From JAIMBK01 sp040755215 (GTDB lineage Bacteria; Bacillota; Desulfotomaculia; Desulfotomaculales; Nap2-2B): 64,000 nt of DNA. Under the pieces are notes generated by a model that was given only the letters and a program-made list of their open reading frames with translations, was not told the origin of the DNA and searched no databases. Of the stretch, positions 25,342 to 34,433 are shown in pieces. Both the position numbers and the translations under genes were made by a program. The DNA is taken from positions 41,681 through 105,680 of the forward strand of contig JBFMBG010000002.1 in assembly GCA_040755215.1 (NCBI GenBank), read 5' to 3'. The stretch's first letter is position 1. The number at the start of each line of letters is the position of its first letter.

Positions 25342-26429
25342 CAAAGATCACCCTGGGCGTCGGCATAATATTCGGCATACTCTTGCCGGTAGATTTCCTG
25401 CATCTGCGTTTCACTCTTGATGTCGATTTTCCAGCCCGTAAGCTTGGCCGCCAGGCGGGCGTTCTGGCCGTCTTTGCCAATCGCCAGCGAAAGCTGGTAG
25501 TCGGGCACAATCACCCGGGCTATTTTTTCCTGTTCCCAGATTTCCACCGCGATAACCTTCGCCGGACTTAAAGAAGCCGCTATATACTTGGAATAATCGG
25601 GATTCCACTTGATTACGTCAATCTTCTCGCCGTTTAACTCGTTCACGATATTCTGAATGCGCACCCCTTTTGGCCCGACGCATGCTCCCACCGGGTCCAC
25701 ATTCTCATCGGTGGAGTAAACGGCAATTTTGGAGCGATAACCTGCCTCCCGGGCGATCGCCTTTAATTCCACAACCCCTTCGAAAAGCTCCGGAACTTCC
25801 AGCTCCAAAAGCCGCTTTAAAAGACCGGGGTGCGTCCGGGAAACAAGGATTTGCGGCCCTTTCGTGGTTTTTCTAACCTCCAGGATGTAGGCTTTCAGGC
25901 GGTCCCCTTGGCGGTACGTCTCTCCGGGCATTTGCTCTCCGGGCGTTAAGATGGCTTCCGCTTTCCCCAGTTCCAGGAAAACGTTTTTTTGCTCGCTGCG
26001 CTGCACCACCCCGGTAACAATATCCCCTTCACGGTTAGCATATTCTTCATAAATAATGTTCCGTTCCGCTTCCCGGATGCGCTGCATCACCACCTGCTTG
26101 GCCGTCTGGGCGGCAATGCGCCCGAAATCCCGGGGGGTTATTTCGGTTTCGACCACCTCCCCCGCCTGGTAGCGGGGGTCGATTTGCCGGGCCTCGGCCA
26201 GGGAAATCTGCAGCCGGGGGTCTTCCACCTTCTCCACCACGGTCCGCTGGCTGAAAACCTGGAAATCACCGGTTTCCCGGTTTATATGCACGCGCGCGTT
26301 TTGGGCCGTACCGAAATTGCGTTTATAGGCGGAAAGCAGCGCGGCCTCGATAGCCTCGACCAATATGTCAACGGAAACGCCCTTCTCTTTTTCTAAGGCG
26401 TAAAGGGCTTCCAGAAATTCGTGATTCAT
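25341..26429 (-). CDS. nusA: Transcription termination/antitermination factor NusA
   Basis: The 362-aa protein has the N-terminal RNA-polymerase-binding domain (MNHEFLEALYALEKEKGVSV), an S1 domain (GDIVTGVVQRSEQKNVFLELG) and two KH domains (VGACVGPKGVRIQNIV and SLAIGKDGQNARLAAKL). Length is typical for Firmicutes, which lack the acidic C-terminal repeats. It lies between rimP and ylxR. Confidence 0.96.
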   Translation of the reverse strand: MNHEFLEALYALEKEKGVSVDILVEAIEAALLSAYKRNFGTAQNARVHINRETGDFQVFSQRTVVEKVEDPRLQISLAEARQIDPRYQAGEVVETEITPRDFGRIAAQTAKQVVMQRIREAERNIIYEEYANREGDIVTGVVQRSEQKNVFLELGKAEAILTPGEQMPGETYRQGDRLKAYILEVRKTTKGPQILVSRTHPGLLKRLLELEVPELFEGVVELKAIAREAGYRSKIAVYSTDENVDPVGACVGPKGVRIQNIVNELNGEKIDVIKWNPDYSKYIAASLSPAKVIAVEIWEQEKIARVIVPDYQLSLAIGKDGQNARLAAKLTGWKIDIKSETQMQEIYRQEYAEYYADAQGDL

Positions 26430-26455
26430 TTTTGCGAATCCCCCCTTTTCTCTCC

Positions 26456-26914
26456 CTAAAATTCTGCAACCAGGCGGGCCGAAGCGATTCTTTCCAGGGC
26501 AATGGCCACTTCCCGGCCGTCAATCGCCAGCTTTACCTCTTCATCGGAAGCCCCGATAAGCCGGCCGGTAAACTGTTTTCTGCCCGCGATGGGCGCGTAT
26601 GTCTTGATCCTGGCCAGGCGGCCGGCAAAGCGCTGAAAGTCGCCGGCTTTTTTTAAGGGCCGCTCAATCCCGGGCGAAGACACTTCCAGGACGTAGGCAT
26701 GCGGAATGGGGTCTTTCTCGTCCAGCAGCACGTCCAGCTTTTCCGAAAGCGCCTGGCAGTCGTCCAAAGTAACCCCGCCCGGCTTGTCGATAAAAACCCG
26801 CAGGTAGTAGCGGCCCGCCTCTTTGGCGTATTCCACGTCCACCAGTTCCAGGTGCAGTTCCTCGGCCAGCGGCAGGACCAGCTCCGTGACCTGCGCCGTC
26901 ACCTTTTTGCTCAT
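26456..26914 (-). CDS. rimP: Ribosome maturation factor RimP
   Basis: The 152-aa protein has the motif LELVDVEYAKEAGRYYLRVFIDKPGGVTLDDC and LEVSSPGIERPLKK, both diagnostic. It acts in 30S assembly. It is the first gene of the rimP-to-ribF operon, with a strong vegetative promoter about 100 bp upstream. Confidence 0.94.
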   Translation of the reverse strand: MSKKVTAQVTELVLPLAEELHLELVDVEYAKEAGRYYLRVFIDKPGGVTLDDCQALSEKLDVLLDEKDPIPHAYVLEVSSPGIERPLKKAGDFQRFAGRLARIKTYAPIAGRKQFTGRLIGASDEEVKLAIDGREVAIALERIASARLVAEF

Positions 26915-26960
26915 AAGCCGGGGTACCCCTTCCTTTATTATCTTTAATTTAAGACGAAAG

Positions 26961-27042
26961 AGTGGGCGTTACCCACTCCTTTCTTCCAACAACTCGCTCG
27001 CAAAACCATCCTTAGTATAACACAGATATTTTTCGTTGACAA
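26961..27042 (-). promoter_or_regulatory. Vegetative promoter and leader hairpin of the rimP operon
   Basis: On the minus strand TTGTCA (27042-27037), 17 bases, then TATACT (27019-27014) form a sigma-A promoter. The leader contains a 6-bp hairpin AGTGGG-TAACG-CCCACT (26961-26977) before the rimP ribosome binding site, which may attenuate or stabilise the message. Confidence 0.75.
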
Positions 27043-27127
27043 GAATATGCCGCGAATAATTTTGTAAAGAATCAATTCACGATTATTCCCAACAAGATAT
27101 TCCTGACAAACTACTTTTAACTTAAAT

Positions 27128-28255
27128 TTAAGAATAACTCACTCCCTGTAAAACACTAACTAAATTTGAATGTTGCAACCCCAAAGATTCGGCCACCGCC
27201 GGATGGGTAACAGTTCCCTGCAGAACGTTTACCCCTTTCGCCAGACCGCTATCATCCTTAACGGCAGACAACCAGCCTTTATTGGCAACATTAATAACAA
27301 AGGGCAAGGTGGCGTTAGTCAAGGCCAGGGTTGCCGTCCTGGCCACTGCGCCAGGAATGTTCGCCACGCTGTAGTGAATAACTCCGTAAGCTTCATATAC
27401 AGGGTCACTGTGGGTGGTCACCCGGTCGATTGTCTCCACGCAGGCGCCCTGATCGACGGCCACATCGACGATAACCGATCCCGGCCGCATCCTTTGCACC
27501 ATTTCTTTGGTTACCAGCTTGGGCGCCCTGGCGCCTGGAATAAGAACCGCCCCAATGAGGAGATCCGCTTCTTCCACTGCTTCCGCAATATTACAGGCAT
27601 TGGACATTAAAGTTTGCACCCGGCCGCCGAAGATGTCGTCCAGGTAGCGCAACCTGGATTCACTCTTCTCGAGAATGGTCACTTTCGCCCCCATCCCCAG
27701 GGCTATCCTCGCCGCATTAATCCCAACCGTGCCACCCCCAATAATAGTAACGCCGGCCGGTTTAACTCCCGGGACACCGCCCAACAAGATTCCTCTACCC
27801 CACGGACGTTCCAGAAAATGCGCGCCGATCTGGACGGACATCCTGCCCGCAATTTCACTCATTGGAATAAGCAGCGGTAACATTCCATCTCTTTCTACCG
27901 TTTCATAGGCAATACCGATAATTTTTTTCTGAAGAAGCACCCTCACTAACTTTGGCTCCGCCGCCAGGTGAAGATAAGTGAAAAGGATTTGGCCTTCCTT
28001 GAGAAGATTATATTCCTGTTCTAAGGGTTCCTTTACTTTCACAATCATGTCCGCAGCTTCAAATATATCCCCCGGCTTGTCTAAAATCCCGGCGCCAACC
28101 GAGGTATAATCCTCATCTGGAAAGCCGCTGCCAACACCTGCTCCTTTCTGCACGTAAACCCGGTGTCCCGACTTTACCAACTCATACACTCCGGCTGGGG
28201 TAAGCGCAACCCTGTTCTCATTATCTTTTATCTCTTTTGGCACACCTATGATCAC
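27128..28255 (-). CDS. ald: Alanine dehydrogenase
   Basis: The 375-aa NAD-dependent enzyme interconverts L-alanine and pyruvate plus ammonia. Visible are the N-terminal MIIGVPKEIKDNENRVALTPAGV, the substrate His region LFTYLHLAAEP, and the NAD-binding GGGTVGINAARIALGMGA. Length is normal. Its neighbours are an NTF2-like gene and the ortBA thiolase, which yields alanine, so it probably removes alanine made by the thiolase. Confidence 0.95.
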   Translation of the reverse strand: MIIGVPKEIKDNENRVALTPAGVYELVKSGHRVYVQKGAGVGSGFPDEDYTSVGAGILDKPGDIFEAADMIVKVKEPLEQEYNLLKEGQILFTYLHLAAEPKLVRVLLQKKIIGIAYETVERDGMLPLLIPMSEIAGRMSVQIGAHFLERPWGRGILLGGVPGVKPAGVTIIGGGTVGINAARIALGMGAKVTILEKSESRLRYLDDIFGGRVQTLMSNACNIAEAVEEADLLIGAVLIPGARAPKLVTKEMVQRMRPGSVIVDVAVDQGACVETIDRVTTHSDPVYEAYGVIHYSVANIPGAVARTATLALTNATLPFVINVANKGWLSAVKDDSGLAKGVNVLQGTVTHPAVAESLGLQHSNLVSVLQGVSYS

Positions 28256-28304
28256 GTTTTACTGCACCTCCAGGCAGTATCCGTCAAAACTTGCCAACCT
28301 TTTG

Positions 28305-28712
28305 TTACAGTCCAAGCTGTTTGAATACAGATGCCGTATCCCAGTATAAAGTTTCTTTGCAAAACTTGTCTCCTCTGAGTTCGTAGACGGAAGCCGCCAT
28401 AACCTTAAAAAAGCGGTTGGTGGGAGCCAGATCGCCCATGGGCCCCTGCTGGGTTCCCTGGAGGGAATATTCGGCAAGCGCCACTTTCCCTTCCGGATCG
28501 CTAAAAATTCTGGTGATCTCGATATGCATGTCCGGAAAGGCGGTAAAAAAAGCGCGCATCGCTTCCTTAAAAGCCGCCATGCCGACGGCCGGCTGATCGG
28601 GCGCCGAAATATCCAAAAACACAACGTCATCGGTGTAGTAGCCGCAAACCGCTTCCAGGTCCCCTTTGTTAATGGCGTCAATCTCTTCGCGGATCAATTT
28701 TTCGATCAGCAT
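28305..28712 (-). CDS. NTF2-like (SnoaL-type) protein
   Basis: The 135-aa single-domain protein reads EEIDAINKGDLEAVCGYYTDDVVFLD at the N-terminus and has AFPDMHIEITRIF in the middle, as in SnoaL-like polyketide cyclase and related NTF2 folds. These are small cone-shaped enzymes or ligand-binding proteins with no common reaction. It lies between ald and ortB on the same strand. A second NTF2-like gene is found at 32124, so the locus may use them in the same pathway. The substrate is unknown. Confidence 0.75.
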   Translation of the reverse strand: MLIEKLIREEIDAINKGDLEAVCGYYTDDVVFLDISAPDQPAVGMAAFKEAMRAFFTAFPDMHIEITRIFSDPEGKVALAEYSLQGTQQGPMGDLAPTNRFFKVMAASVYELRGDKFCKETLYWDTASVFKQLGL

Positions 28713-28779
28713 ATAAAAACCCCCTGTTCAAGAGAAATTAAATTCAAGACAATCATTTAAACATAACCATAAAAGTGCT

Positions 28780-30189
28780 TTACCCATTCCCAAGAACCTC
28801 TTCCACCCACGCCTGGTCCTTTTTCACTTCCTGCGCCAGATAAATCAGGTCTTCCGGGGTTAAGTCCGCGGGCCGCACCGAATTTCTTTGCAAAACATTC
28901 TTCAGGTACGACCTTCTAATCCTGTCCAAGTCCACTTCTTCCACATGCAATTGTTCCGGCTCCCGGGGAATAACAATGTTCTGTCCCGGAATATTTTCCC
29001 GGGGGTCGCCTCTCCTGATCTCGATGCCCTGGCTGCGCGCAAAAGTAAGCTGGGCCGTAGGGTGTTTCCCGGCTCCTGTATATTCCGTTTCCTGCACGAC
29101 AAGAAGCGCATCCCGGTCCATTTCCCTGGCCAGCGCAAGAGCTGCCGCCAGCGAGGTATTTCCGGCCGGGCCCCTTTCCAGACCTTCCAGCTTGGCCAGG
29201 GCTTCCGTCGCGTAAAAGACCTCCCCCTGGCTGACGGTCACGTACCGATCCAGGTACCGCAGCGCCCGGGCGGCGTTGCGGGGCACGTCGGTACGGTCGG
29301 GATTGACCAAAAACGGCACTCCGAAACCGGTATGACCGGTTGTAAAGGACTTCCGGTTAAAATCGCGATCGCTGGCCATGTGCAACCCCCGCAAATCAAC
29401 ACTGGCCCCGATAATCCGGGTAGTGTTGCACCCGGCCTTGAGCAGGCCGCGCGCCGTCCCCGTCACATTTCCGCCGCCGGCATGGGTAATCACGACCGCA
29501 TCAGGCCCCCTGCCGAACCTGGCCAGACATTCGCTGCCAATCTCGTAACCCAGGGTTTCGATCCCCAAAATAGAATAGGGTGTGTACAGGGAAGCATTAA
29601 AGTAACCGGTCTGCTCCAGCAGCAATAAATTAATATAAAATAATTCGGGGCCGACGGTAAGTTTCCAGACTTCCGCACCATAGGCTTCACATGCCCGGCT
29701 CTTTTCCAGAATTTCCGGTTGGCCAAAACCCCTCGAGTCATAGACCTCTTGAAGAATAATGCACTTTAGCCCTTGCATGGCGGCTTGCGAAGCAACCGCC
29801 GCGCCGTAATTGCCGGACGTGCCGGCAATTACCCCCGGGTAACCTCTTTTCCTGGCTTCGTAAACAACCAGGGAGGCCCGGCGGGCCTTGAAGCTGCCGC
29901 TGGCGTTCGCCGCCTCGTCTTTAACGAAAATTCTGGCCCCTTTGCCGGGGGCGGAAATGCTCCGCACCAGGGCAGTCAATTTGGTCAGCTCAAGAAGAGG
30001 GGTATTTCCCGTTTTCCCGGCCAACTGAATCTCGCGCACCTGTTCTAAAGTGTAACCGGTGCTGGCCATCATGCCTTCGTAATCAAATCCGACTTTACCG
30101 AATTCAAACTGATCATAATCCGGACCGCCGGCGTTTTTGATAATTTGGGCCTGCCTTGCCATCACCGCCGCGTAAGAAAGGTCAGCCAC
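28780..30189 (-). CDS. ortB: 2-amino-4-oxopentanoate thiolase, beta subunit
   Basis: The 469-aa PLP protein has a tryptophan-synthase-beta-like fold. The PLP lysine is in ASGSFKARR (Lys101), and the glycine-rich phosphate loop is GTSGNYGAAVAS. It matches OrtB, which with OrtA cleaves 2-amino-4-ketopentanoate with CoA to acetyl-CoA and alanine in clostridial ornithine fermentation. The gene starts 5 bp after ortA. The other genes of that pathway (ornithine racemase, aminomutase, 2,4-diaminopentanoate dehydrogenase) are not in the window; only alanine dehydrogenase is close. Confidence 0.87.
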   Translation of the reverse strand: MADLSYAAVMARQAQIIKNAGGPDYDQFEFGKVGFDYEGMMASTGYTLEQVREIQLAGKTGNTPLLELTKLTALVRSISAPGKGARIFVKDEAANASGSFKARRASLVVYEARKRGYPGVIAGTSGNYGAAVASQAAMQGLKCIILQEVYDSRGFGQPEILEKSRACEAYGAEVWKLTVGPELFYINLLLLEQTGYFNASLYTPYSILGIETLGYEIGSECLARFGRGPDAVVITHAGGGNVTGTARGLLKAGCNTTRIIGASVDLRGLHMASDRDFNRKSFTTGHTGFGVPFLVNPDRTDVPRNAARALRYLDRYVTVSQGEVFYATEALAKLEGLERGPAGNTSLAAALALAREMDRDALLVVQETEYTGAGKHPTAQLTFARSQGIEIRRGDPRENIPGQNIVIPREPEQLHVEEVDLDRIRRSYLKNVLQRNSVRPADLTPEDLIYLAQEVKKDQAWVEEVLGNG

Positions 30190-30194
30190 CGCAC

Positions 30195-30509
30195 CTATCC
30201 CTCCCCGCCGGTTTTTTCCAGCCTGGACTTTAATTCCATACCGATCGTCAATAATTCCGGCACGGGCGCCCCGAAGTGATGCGCGTAAGGCGGGTTAACG
30301 GCAAGCAACTGGCCTTGTATCACTCTTTCGGCGGGTGTGAGGATGGTAACCGTTGTTCCCACCGCCGCCTCCTCCTCCAGGAGAAAGCCGCCGATCCTCG
30401 CCACGTAAGGCAACCGTCTGGTATCATCGGGTACATTGCTGCTCCGGTTCGCGGGCTCAAGAATAACTCGTTTTATTTCTACGTATTCTCCTTTGTGTGC
30501 TGTGATCAA
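30195..30509 (-). CDS. ortA: 2-amino-4-oxopentanoate thiolase, alpha subunit
   Basis: The 104-aa protein contains RLPYVARIGGFLLEEEAAVGTTVTILT and NPPYAHHFGAPVPELL, typical of OrtA, the small partner of OrtB. The start is a TTG eight bases after AAAGGAG. Together with ortB it forms the thiolase that releases alanine and acetyl-CoA. Confidence 0.85.
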   Translation of the reverse strand: MITAHKGEYVEIKRVILEPANRSSNVPDDTRRLPYVARIGGFLLEEEAAVGTTVTILTPAERVIQGQLLAVNPPYAHHFGAPVPELLTIGMELKSRLEKTGGEG

Positions 30510-30644
30510 CCAGACCTCTCCTTTCTGCTTTGCAAATATTGCCCCTAACTAGGGAGGGCGGGGAAAATGCCCGCCATTCTAGATTTTCCTTAAAAAAGAT
30601 GTGTATTTTGTTTTCCCCGCCCAAAACGAAGTGAGCGGCCTTAA

Positions 30645-31229
30645 CTAAAAATTAGTCGGCACCTCTTCGCAGGAATTTTTCCGCTTTTTAAAGACCACCC
30701 GGCAAACGTCGTCGCCCAGGCACATACATTTATCCTGAGTAGCATAGATTTCGTCCCATTTACCCAAGGCCTTGATAATGGCCTGGTAATAATTGGCAGT
30801 AGTTGCTCCCATTCCTTTTTTACAGCAGTCCCTGGCCCTTTCTTCCCCAAAAATCTCTTTCAGACTTTCCCAGTACGGACAGATCGTAATTTCGCCGACA
30901 TGGATATCGTCGGTTTCTTCGACCACTGTATAGGGACAGTTGATGCTTTCCCAGTATACTTTGGAAATCTGACCAATTGTTTTGATATTGATGTTGTCCC
31001 TAACTCCCAGAGCATCCAGCACATGATCCAGGTTCCCGAGGGCCAGCTTTTCCCAAACTTTCGAATAGATCCGGTGGGCGGTGCGGGCTCCAAAAGCTTC
31101 CTCAAGTGTTTCCCAGTATAGTAAATCCAGGGCGGCCGCCGCGCCCACCCAGGCAACCAACGCCTCCTCTACCGATTGGCCAGTTTTTTCCAGAGCTGTA
31201 AAAATCGCGTGTCTTTTATCTGCCATCAC
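30645..31229 (-). CDS. Cys-rich protein, ATC hydrolase-like (tentative)
   Basis: The 194-aa cytoplasmic protein is paralogous to the gene at 31358. Shared features are a helical N-terminal half, a central CPYT motif (residues about 118-121), a tail DKCMCLGDDVCRVVFKKRK, and similar length. The pattern recalls the L-2-amino-thiazoline-4-carboxylate hydrolase family, but I cannot confirm it and a V4R-like sensor fold is an alternative. The start is an ATG after a GGGGG-rich site; a second Met follows directly. It lies between ortA and its paralogue on the same strand. Confidence 0.6.
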   Translation of the reverse strand: MMADKRHAIFTALEKTGQSVEEALVAWVGAAAALDLLYWETLEEAFGARTAHRIYSKVWEKLALGNLDHVLDALGVRDNINIKTIGQISKVYWESINCPYTVVEETDDIHVGEITICPYWESLKEIFGEERARDCCKKGMGATTANYYQAIIKALGKWDEIYATQDKCMCLGDDVCRVVFKKRKNSCEEVPTNF

Positions 31230-31357
31230 TAACCCCCCTGTAAAAACAGTTAGTTGGTAAGTCCCTTTGCAGGCAAGGAACGGCTACAAAATAAGTTCCT
31301 TGCCCGCACTAAAGGACCGTTTCCCGAACCGTTGACCCAACGTCAGCAAACGACTTC

Positions 31358-31942
31358 TCATCCTTCGGATTGTTTTTTGGTAAAAGTAAAGGTGCAGTGC
31401 TTGGCGCCCCGGCAGAGTTGCGCCGGAAAGCCAAATAACCATTCTTTATCCAACCCGGCAAGCTTTAAAAACGTTTCGAAAATGGCGTGGTTGCAAGCAA
31501 TCTGTACACTGTCGTTGAAGTGATCTGCTTTTTCCTTGGGAAATGTGTTCCAGACAACCTCCGTAGTATACGGGCAGTCAACGGCGTGGCCTTCGATGTA
31601 GTCATCGGTTTGTTTGGCAATGATAAACGGATTTCCAAAATCATCGAAATACTTCTTGATCATCTTAAGCAGTGTCGGCATATCTACCGGATCTTCTTCC
31701 TTTAAGCCAAAGTGCGCTTTGAGATCCTTGAATTCATAAAGGGCCCTTTTTGACCATAACCTGGCGTATAGCTCAACAGCCTTCGGCGTCCCGAATTCTT
31801 CTTCGAGCATTTCAAAGAGAAGGACATCATGAAGTGTAAAGGTAGTTAATAATGTTTTCAACCCGTATTCGGGCGTCTGGTATTGGTTGTCTTTCCGTAG
31901 CTGTTTATAGTTCTCCACAACAGAATTGGTACGTTGATACAC
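31358..31942 (-). CDS. Cys-rich protein, paralogue of the preceding one
   Basis: The GTG at 31942 lies eight bases after AAAGGAGG and gives 194 aa, about the same length as the neighbour; an upstream ATG would add 17 residues without a site. It shares the CPYT motif, the HD/DD-rich centre and the ending CRGAKHCTFTFTKKQ with the paralogue, although overall identity looks low. The two may form a heterodimer. The family call (ATC-hydrolase-like) is tentative. Confidence 0.6.
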   Translation of the reverse strand: MYQRTNSVVENYKQLRKDNQYQTPEYGLKTLLTTFTLHDVLLFEMLEEEFGTPKAVELYARLWSKRALYEFKDLKAHFGLKEEDPVDMPTLLKMIKKYFDDFGNPFIIAKQTDDYIEGHAVDCPYTTEVVWNTFPKEKADHFNDSVQIACNHAIFETFLKLAGLDKEWLFGFPAQLCRGAKHCTFTFTKKQSEG

Positions 31943-32123
31943 GATAAGTTCCTCCTTTAATTTATTTTTTGTTGGATAAAAAATCTTGTTCAAAAGCGCT
32001 TACAAATCACTCAACATCAAAAACTTGCCCCTTCTTGCTTCCGTATTCTTTTATACATTCAGCGCTAAGCTTTTTTCCCTAACCACCACTCCTTTCCACG
32101 AACTTTTTTACAACCATTCCCGC

Positions 32124-32582
32124 CTATTTCGCCCAGCCTACTTGTTGCGCCATAGTGTTATAATCCCAATGATCCCTGATATACTTGATCTTGCCTTTTT
32201 CAACCACAGCCACCTGGCAATACATACAATCGAAATTTTTGTTCGTGGCCGGTAATCCAAAATACTCCCCGGTAATGGTCCCGGAAATCCTGCCGACGTT
32301 GACCACGTAATTCCCTTTAACGATAAACTTTTCAATAAAAACCGTAAAGTTTGGAGCCGCTTTTAACCAGCCCTCGCCGAATTCCCGCAGGCCCTGATGG
32401 CCTTTTGCCGGTGGCAAGGTGATGTCGTGGTAAATGATGTCTTCGTGCATAACCGAAATAACCCGGTCCAGATCCTGAGTGTCCCACCCCTTCAGCTCCT
32501 CCATTACAATGCGCAGGTTCTCCCGTTCTTCCTCGGTTAAGTCGGCAAATTCACGGGGATCCTTGTAAAGCAGGTTTTCCAT
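32124..32582 (-). CDS. NTF2-like (SnoaL / ester-cyclase type) protein
   Basis: The 152-aa protein is read from the ATG at 32582, which follows GGAGGCGAAAAA; the longer frame to 32684 lacks a site. WDTQDLDRVISVMHEDIIYHDITLPPAKGHQGLREFGEGW is the classic N-terminal half of SnoaL-like ester cyclases, with His and Asp residues where the active site lies in the family. It is the second NTF2-like gene in this region. The substrate is unknown. Confidence 0.75.
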   Translation of the reverse strand: MENLLYKDPREFADLTEEERENLRIVMEELKGWDTQDLDRVISVMHEDIIYHDITLPPAKGHQGLREFGEGWLKAAPNFTVFIEKFIVKGNYVVNVGRISGTITGEYFGLPATNKNFDCMYCQVAVVEKGKIKYIRDHWDYNTMAQQVGWAK

Positions 32583-32749
32583 TTTTTCGCCTCCTTGTTT
32601 GTTGGTTTGTTGAAAACTATACTCTGGTTTACAACAATTACCCTCAAACAAATTTTCCACATCTTCCCCCCTTCTTGATTTCATTAGATGGTTGAAATAG
32701 TGGATACCCTCCAGGAAAGACCGGGGTAAGTAACCTTACCGAATATGCC

Positions 32750-34393
32750 TTATTGTCTTCTCAATACCTTCCCGGTGCGCACGCTTTTATTTACTTTCCC
32801 CTGCTCTACCACTAGTTGACCGTTCACCAGCACGTACTCGATACCGTCCGGCTCTCTGTCCGGTTCCAGGTAAGTTGCGTTGTCCCTGATCGTTTGTTCG
32901 TTGAAAATAGTAATATCCGCCCACATTCCAGGCTTGATTAAGCCCCTGTCGTGGATCCCAAACCTTTGCGCCGAAAGAGAGGTCATTTTGCGAATTGCCT
33001 GTTCCAAAGAAAGCAGTTTTTGCTCCCTGACGTATCGCCCCAGCACCCGCGGGAATGAACCGTAAGCCGCCGGGTGGGGCATCCCCCGGCCGGTCAAAAT
33101 GGCGTCCGTATTGATGGCCCCGTTTGGATGCGCCAGAAATTTTTTCAGGCCTTCCTCGTTCTCCAGGTCGCCGCTCACCCCGACATACAGCGCCAGGGCG
33201 GCGCCTCTTTCTTCGATCAGGAGATCGGCCGCTGCGTCAAAAGGGGTTTTTCCCTGCATTCTTCCGATTTCGGCGAAGCTTTTGCCAATGAAGCCGGCAT
33301 TTTTCTCGCTGGCCACCCAGATCAACCAGATGTTTTGCCAGCCCGTGGCGCGGACCAGGTTATGGGGCCACGTACCCGGCCGCCAGGTGGGCCATTCAGA
33401 ACGCATATTTTCGACATCGTGCCTAATCCTTTCCCTTTCAGCGGGATCCTTTAGCCGGGCAATAAACATGTCCAGACCCCCCTCAAAGGCGTAGGAGGGA
33501 AAGCAGGCAGTCAGGGTGGTATTGGCCGCCGTGTACGGAATGACGTCGAAGGTTACGTCAAGACCTTCGGCACGGGCGCTCTCGTGGAGCGCGATCACTT
33601 CGTCGATGCGGTGCCAGTATTGCTCCCCAAAAGCCTCGATGTGGGAATGTTCCACCGGAATCCGGTTGACCCGGGCGATTTCAATGATTTCCCTGGTTGC
33701 CTCCAGAACTGTTTCACTGGAGCCCCTTACGTGGCAGGTAAAAACCCCGCGGTAAGGAATCAACGGCCTGGTGACCTCGATTAGCTCGGCAGTAGAAGCA
33801 AACATTCCGGGAGCGTAAATGAGACCTGCCGAAAGACCAAAAGCCCCGTCCGCCATTGCCTGCGCCACCAACTTCTTCATTTCCTCCAGCTGCTGCAGGG
33901 TAGGGGTGTCGCCGGCAAACCCCATGACGGCAATCCTCACTGCCCCGTGCGAAACCAGGGGAATCACGTTAAATGAAGTGCCTGAAGAATCTAACCGGTC
34001 CAGAAAGTCTTCCGTGGTCAGCCAATCCCAGGTCAACTCCCCGCCCTGAAAGAACTCCGTGTAGCCCTTAAGCAACCCAAGGCTCTCCGGGTTAACGGGA
34101 AACGGCGACAGGCCGCAATTGCCTGTTACCAGGGTGGTAATTCCCTGCTTGAGAAAACTTTCCAGGATATCCAGGTGATTTTCTAGTGGCAAAATAAAGT
34201 CCGCGTGGCTGTGGATGTCAATAAAGCCAGGGGAAACAACCAGCCCCTCGACGTTGATCGTGGTTTTGCCCTGGTCACCCGGAATAAGGCCGATTTTGGC
34301 AATTCTACCCTCCCTTATCCCGACGTCGCCGGTATACCATGGGTTGCCGGTGCCGTCGACAATCTTTCCACCCTTGAGCACAAGATCAAACAC
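32750..34393 (-). CDS. N-acyl-D-amino-acid deacylase family amidohydrolase
   Basis: The 547-aa protein is an amidohydrolase with an N-terminal beta-sandwich start (MFDLVLKGGKIVDGTGNPWYTGDVGIREGRI), the metal motif GFIDIHSHADF, and later EHSHIEAFG and GRGMPHP motifs, as in D-aminoacylases and dihydroorotase-like enzymes. It would release free amino acids from N-acyl-D-amino acids or related imides. It is the last gene of a liv transporter unit, 40 bp after livF, which fits uptake and deacylation of the same compounds. Confidence 0.82.
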   Translation of the reverse strand: MFDLVLKGGKIVDGTGNPWYTGDVGIREGRIAKIGLIPGDQGKTTINVEGLVVSPGFIDIHSHADFILPLENHLDILESFLKQGITTLVTGNCGLSPFPVNPESLGLLKGYTEFFQGGELTWDWLTTEDFLDRLDSSGTSFNVIPLVSHGAVRIAVMGFAGDTPTLQQLEEMKKLVAQAMADGAFGLSAGLIYAPGMFASTAELIEVTRPLIPYRGVFTCHVRGSSETVLEATREIIEIARVNRIPVEHSHIEAFGEQYWHRIDEVIALHESARAEGLDVTFDVIPYTAANTTLTACFPSYAFEGGLDMFIARLKDPAERERIRHDVENMRSEWPTWRPGTWPHNLVRATGWQNIWLIWVASEKNAGFIGKSFAEIGRMQGKTPFDAAADLLIEERGAALALYVGVSGDLENEEGLKKFLAHPNGAINTDAILTGRGMPHPAAYGSFPRVLGRYVREQKLLSLEQAIRKMTSLSAQRFGIHDRGLIKPGMWADITIFNEQTIRDNATYLEPDREPDGIEYVLVNGQLVVEQGKVNKSVRTGKVLRRQ

Positions 34394-34433
34394 CGGGCTT
34401 CCTCCTTTCGTTAGTGAACTTTGGCCAAACCGC

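Noticed and set aside
28259..28681. 140-codon frame overlapping the NTF2-like gene
   Set aside because: It is Arg/Pro/Ser-rich shadow sequence of the real gene in another phase.
30531..30546. GG-N10-GC sequence with TTGCA upstream of ortA, resembling a sigma-54 promoter
   Set aside because: The implied transcription start would fall inside the ortA ribosome binding site, the -24 part is poor (AGGGGC), and no ATACA-N4-TGTAT site is near.
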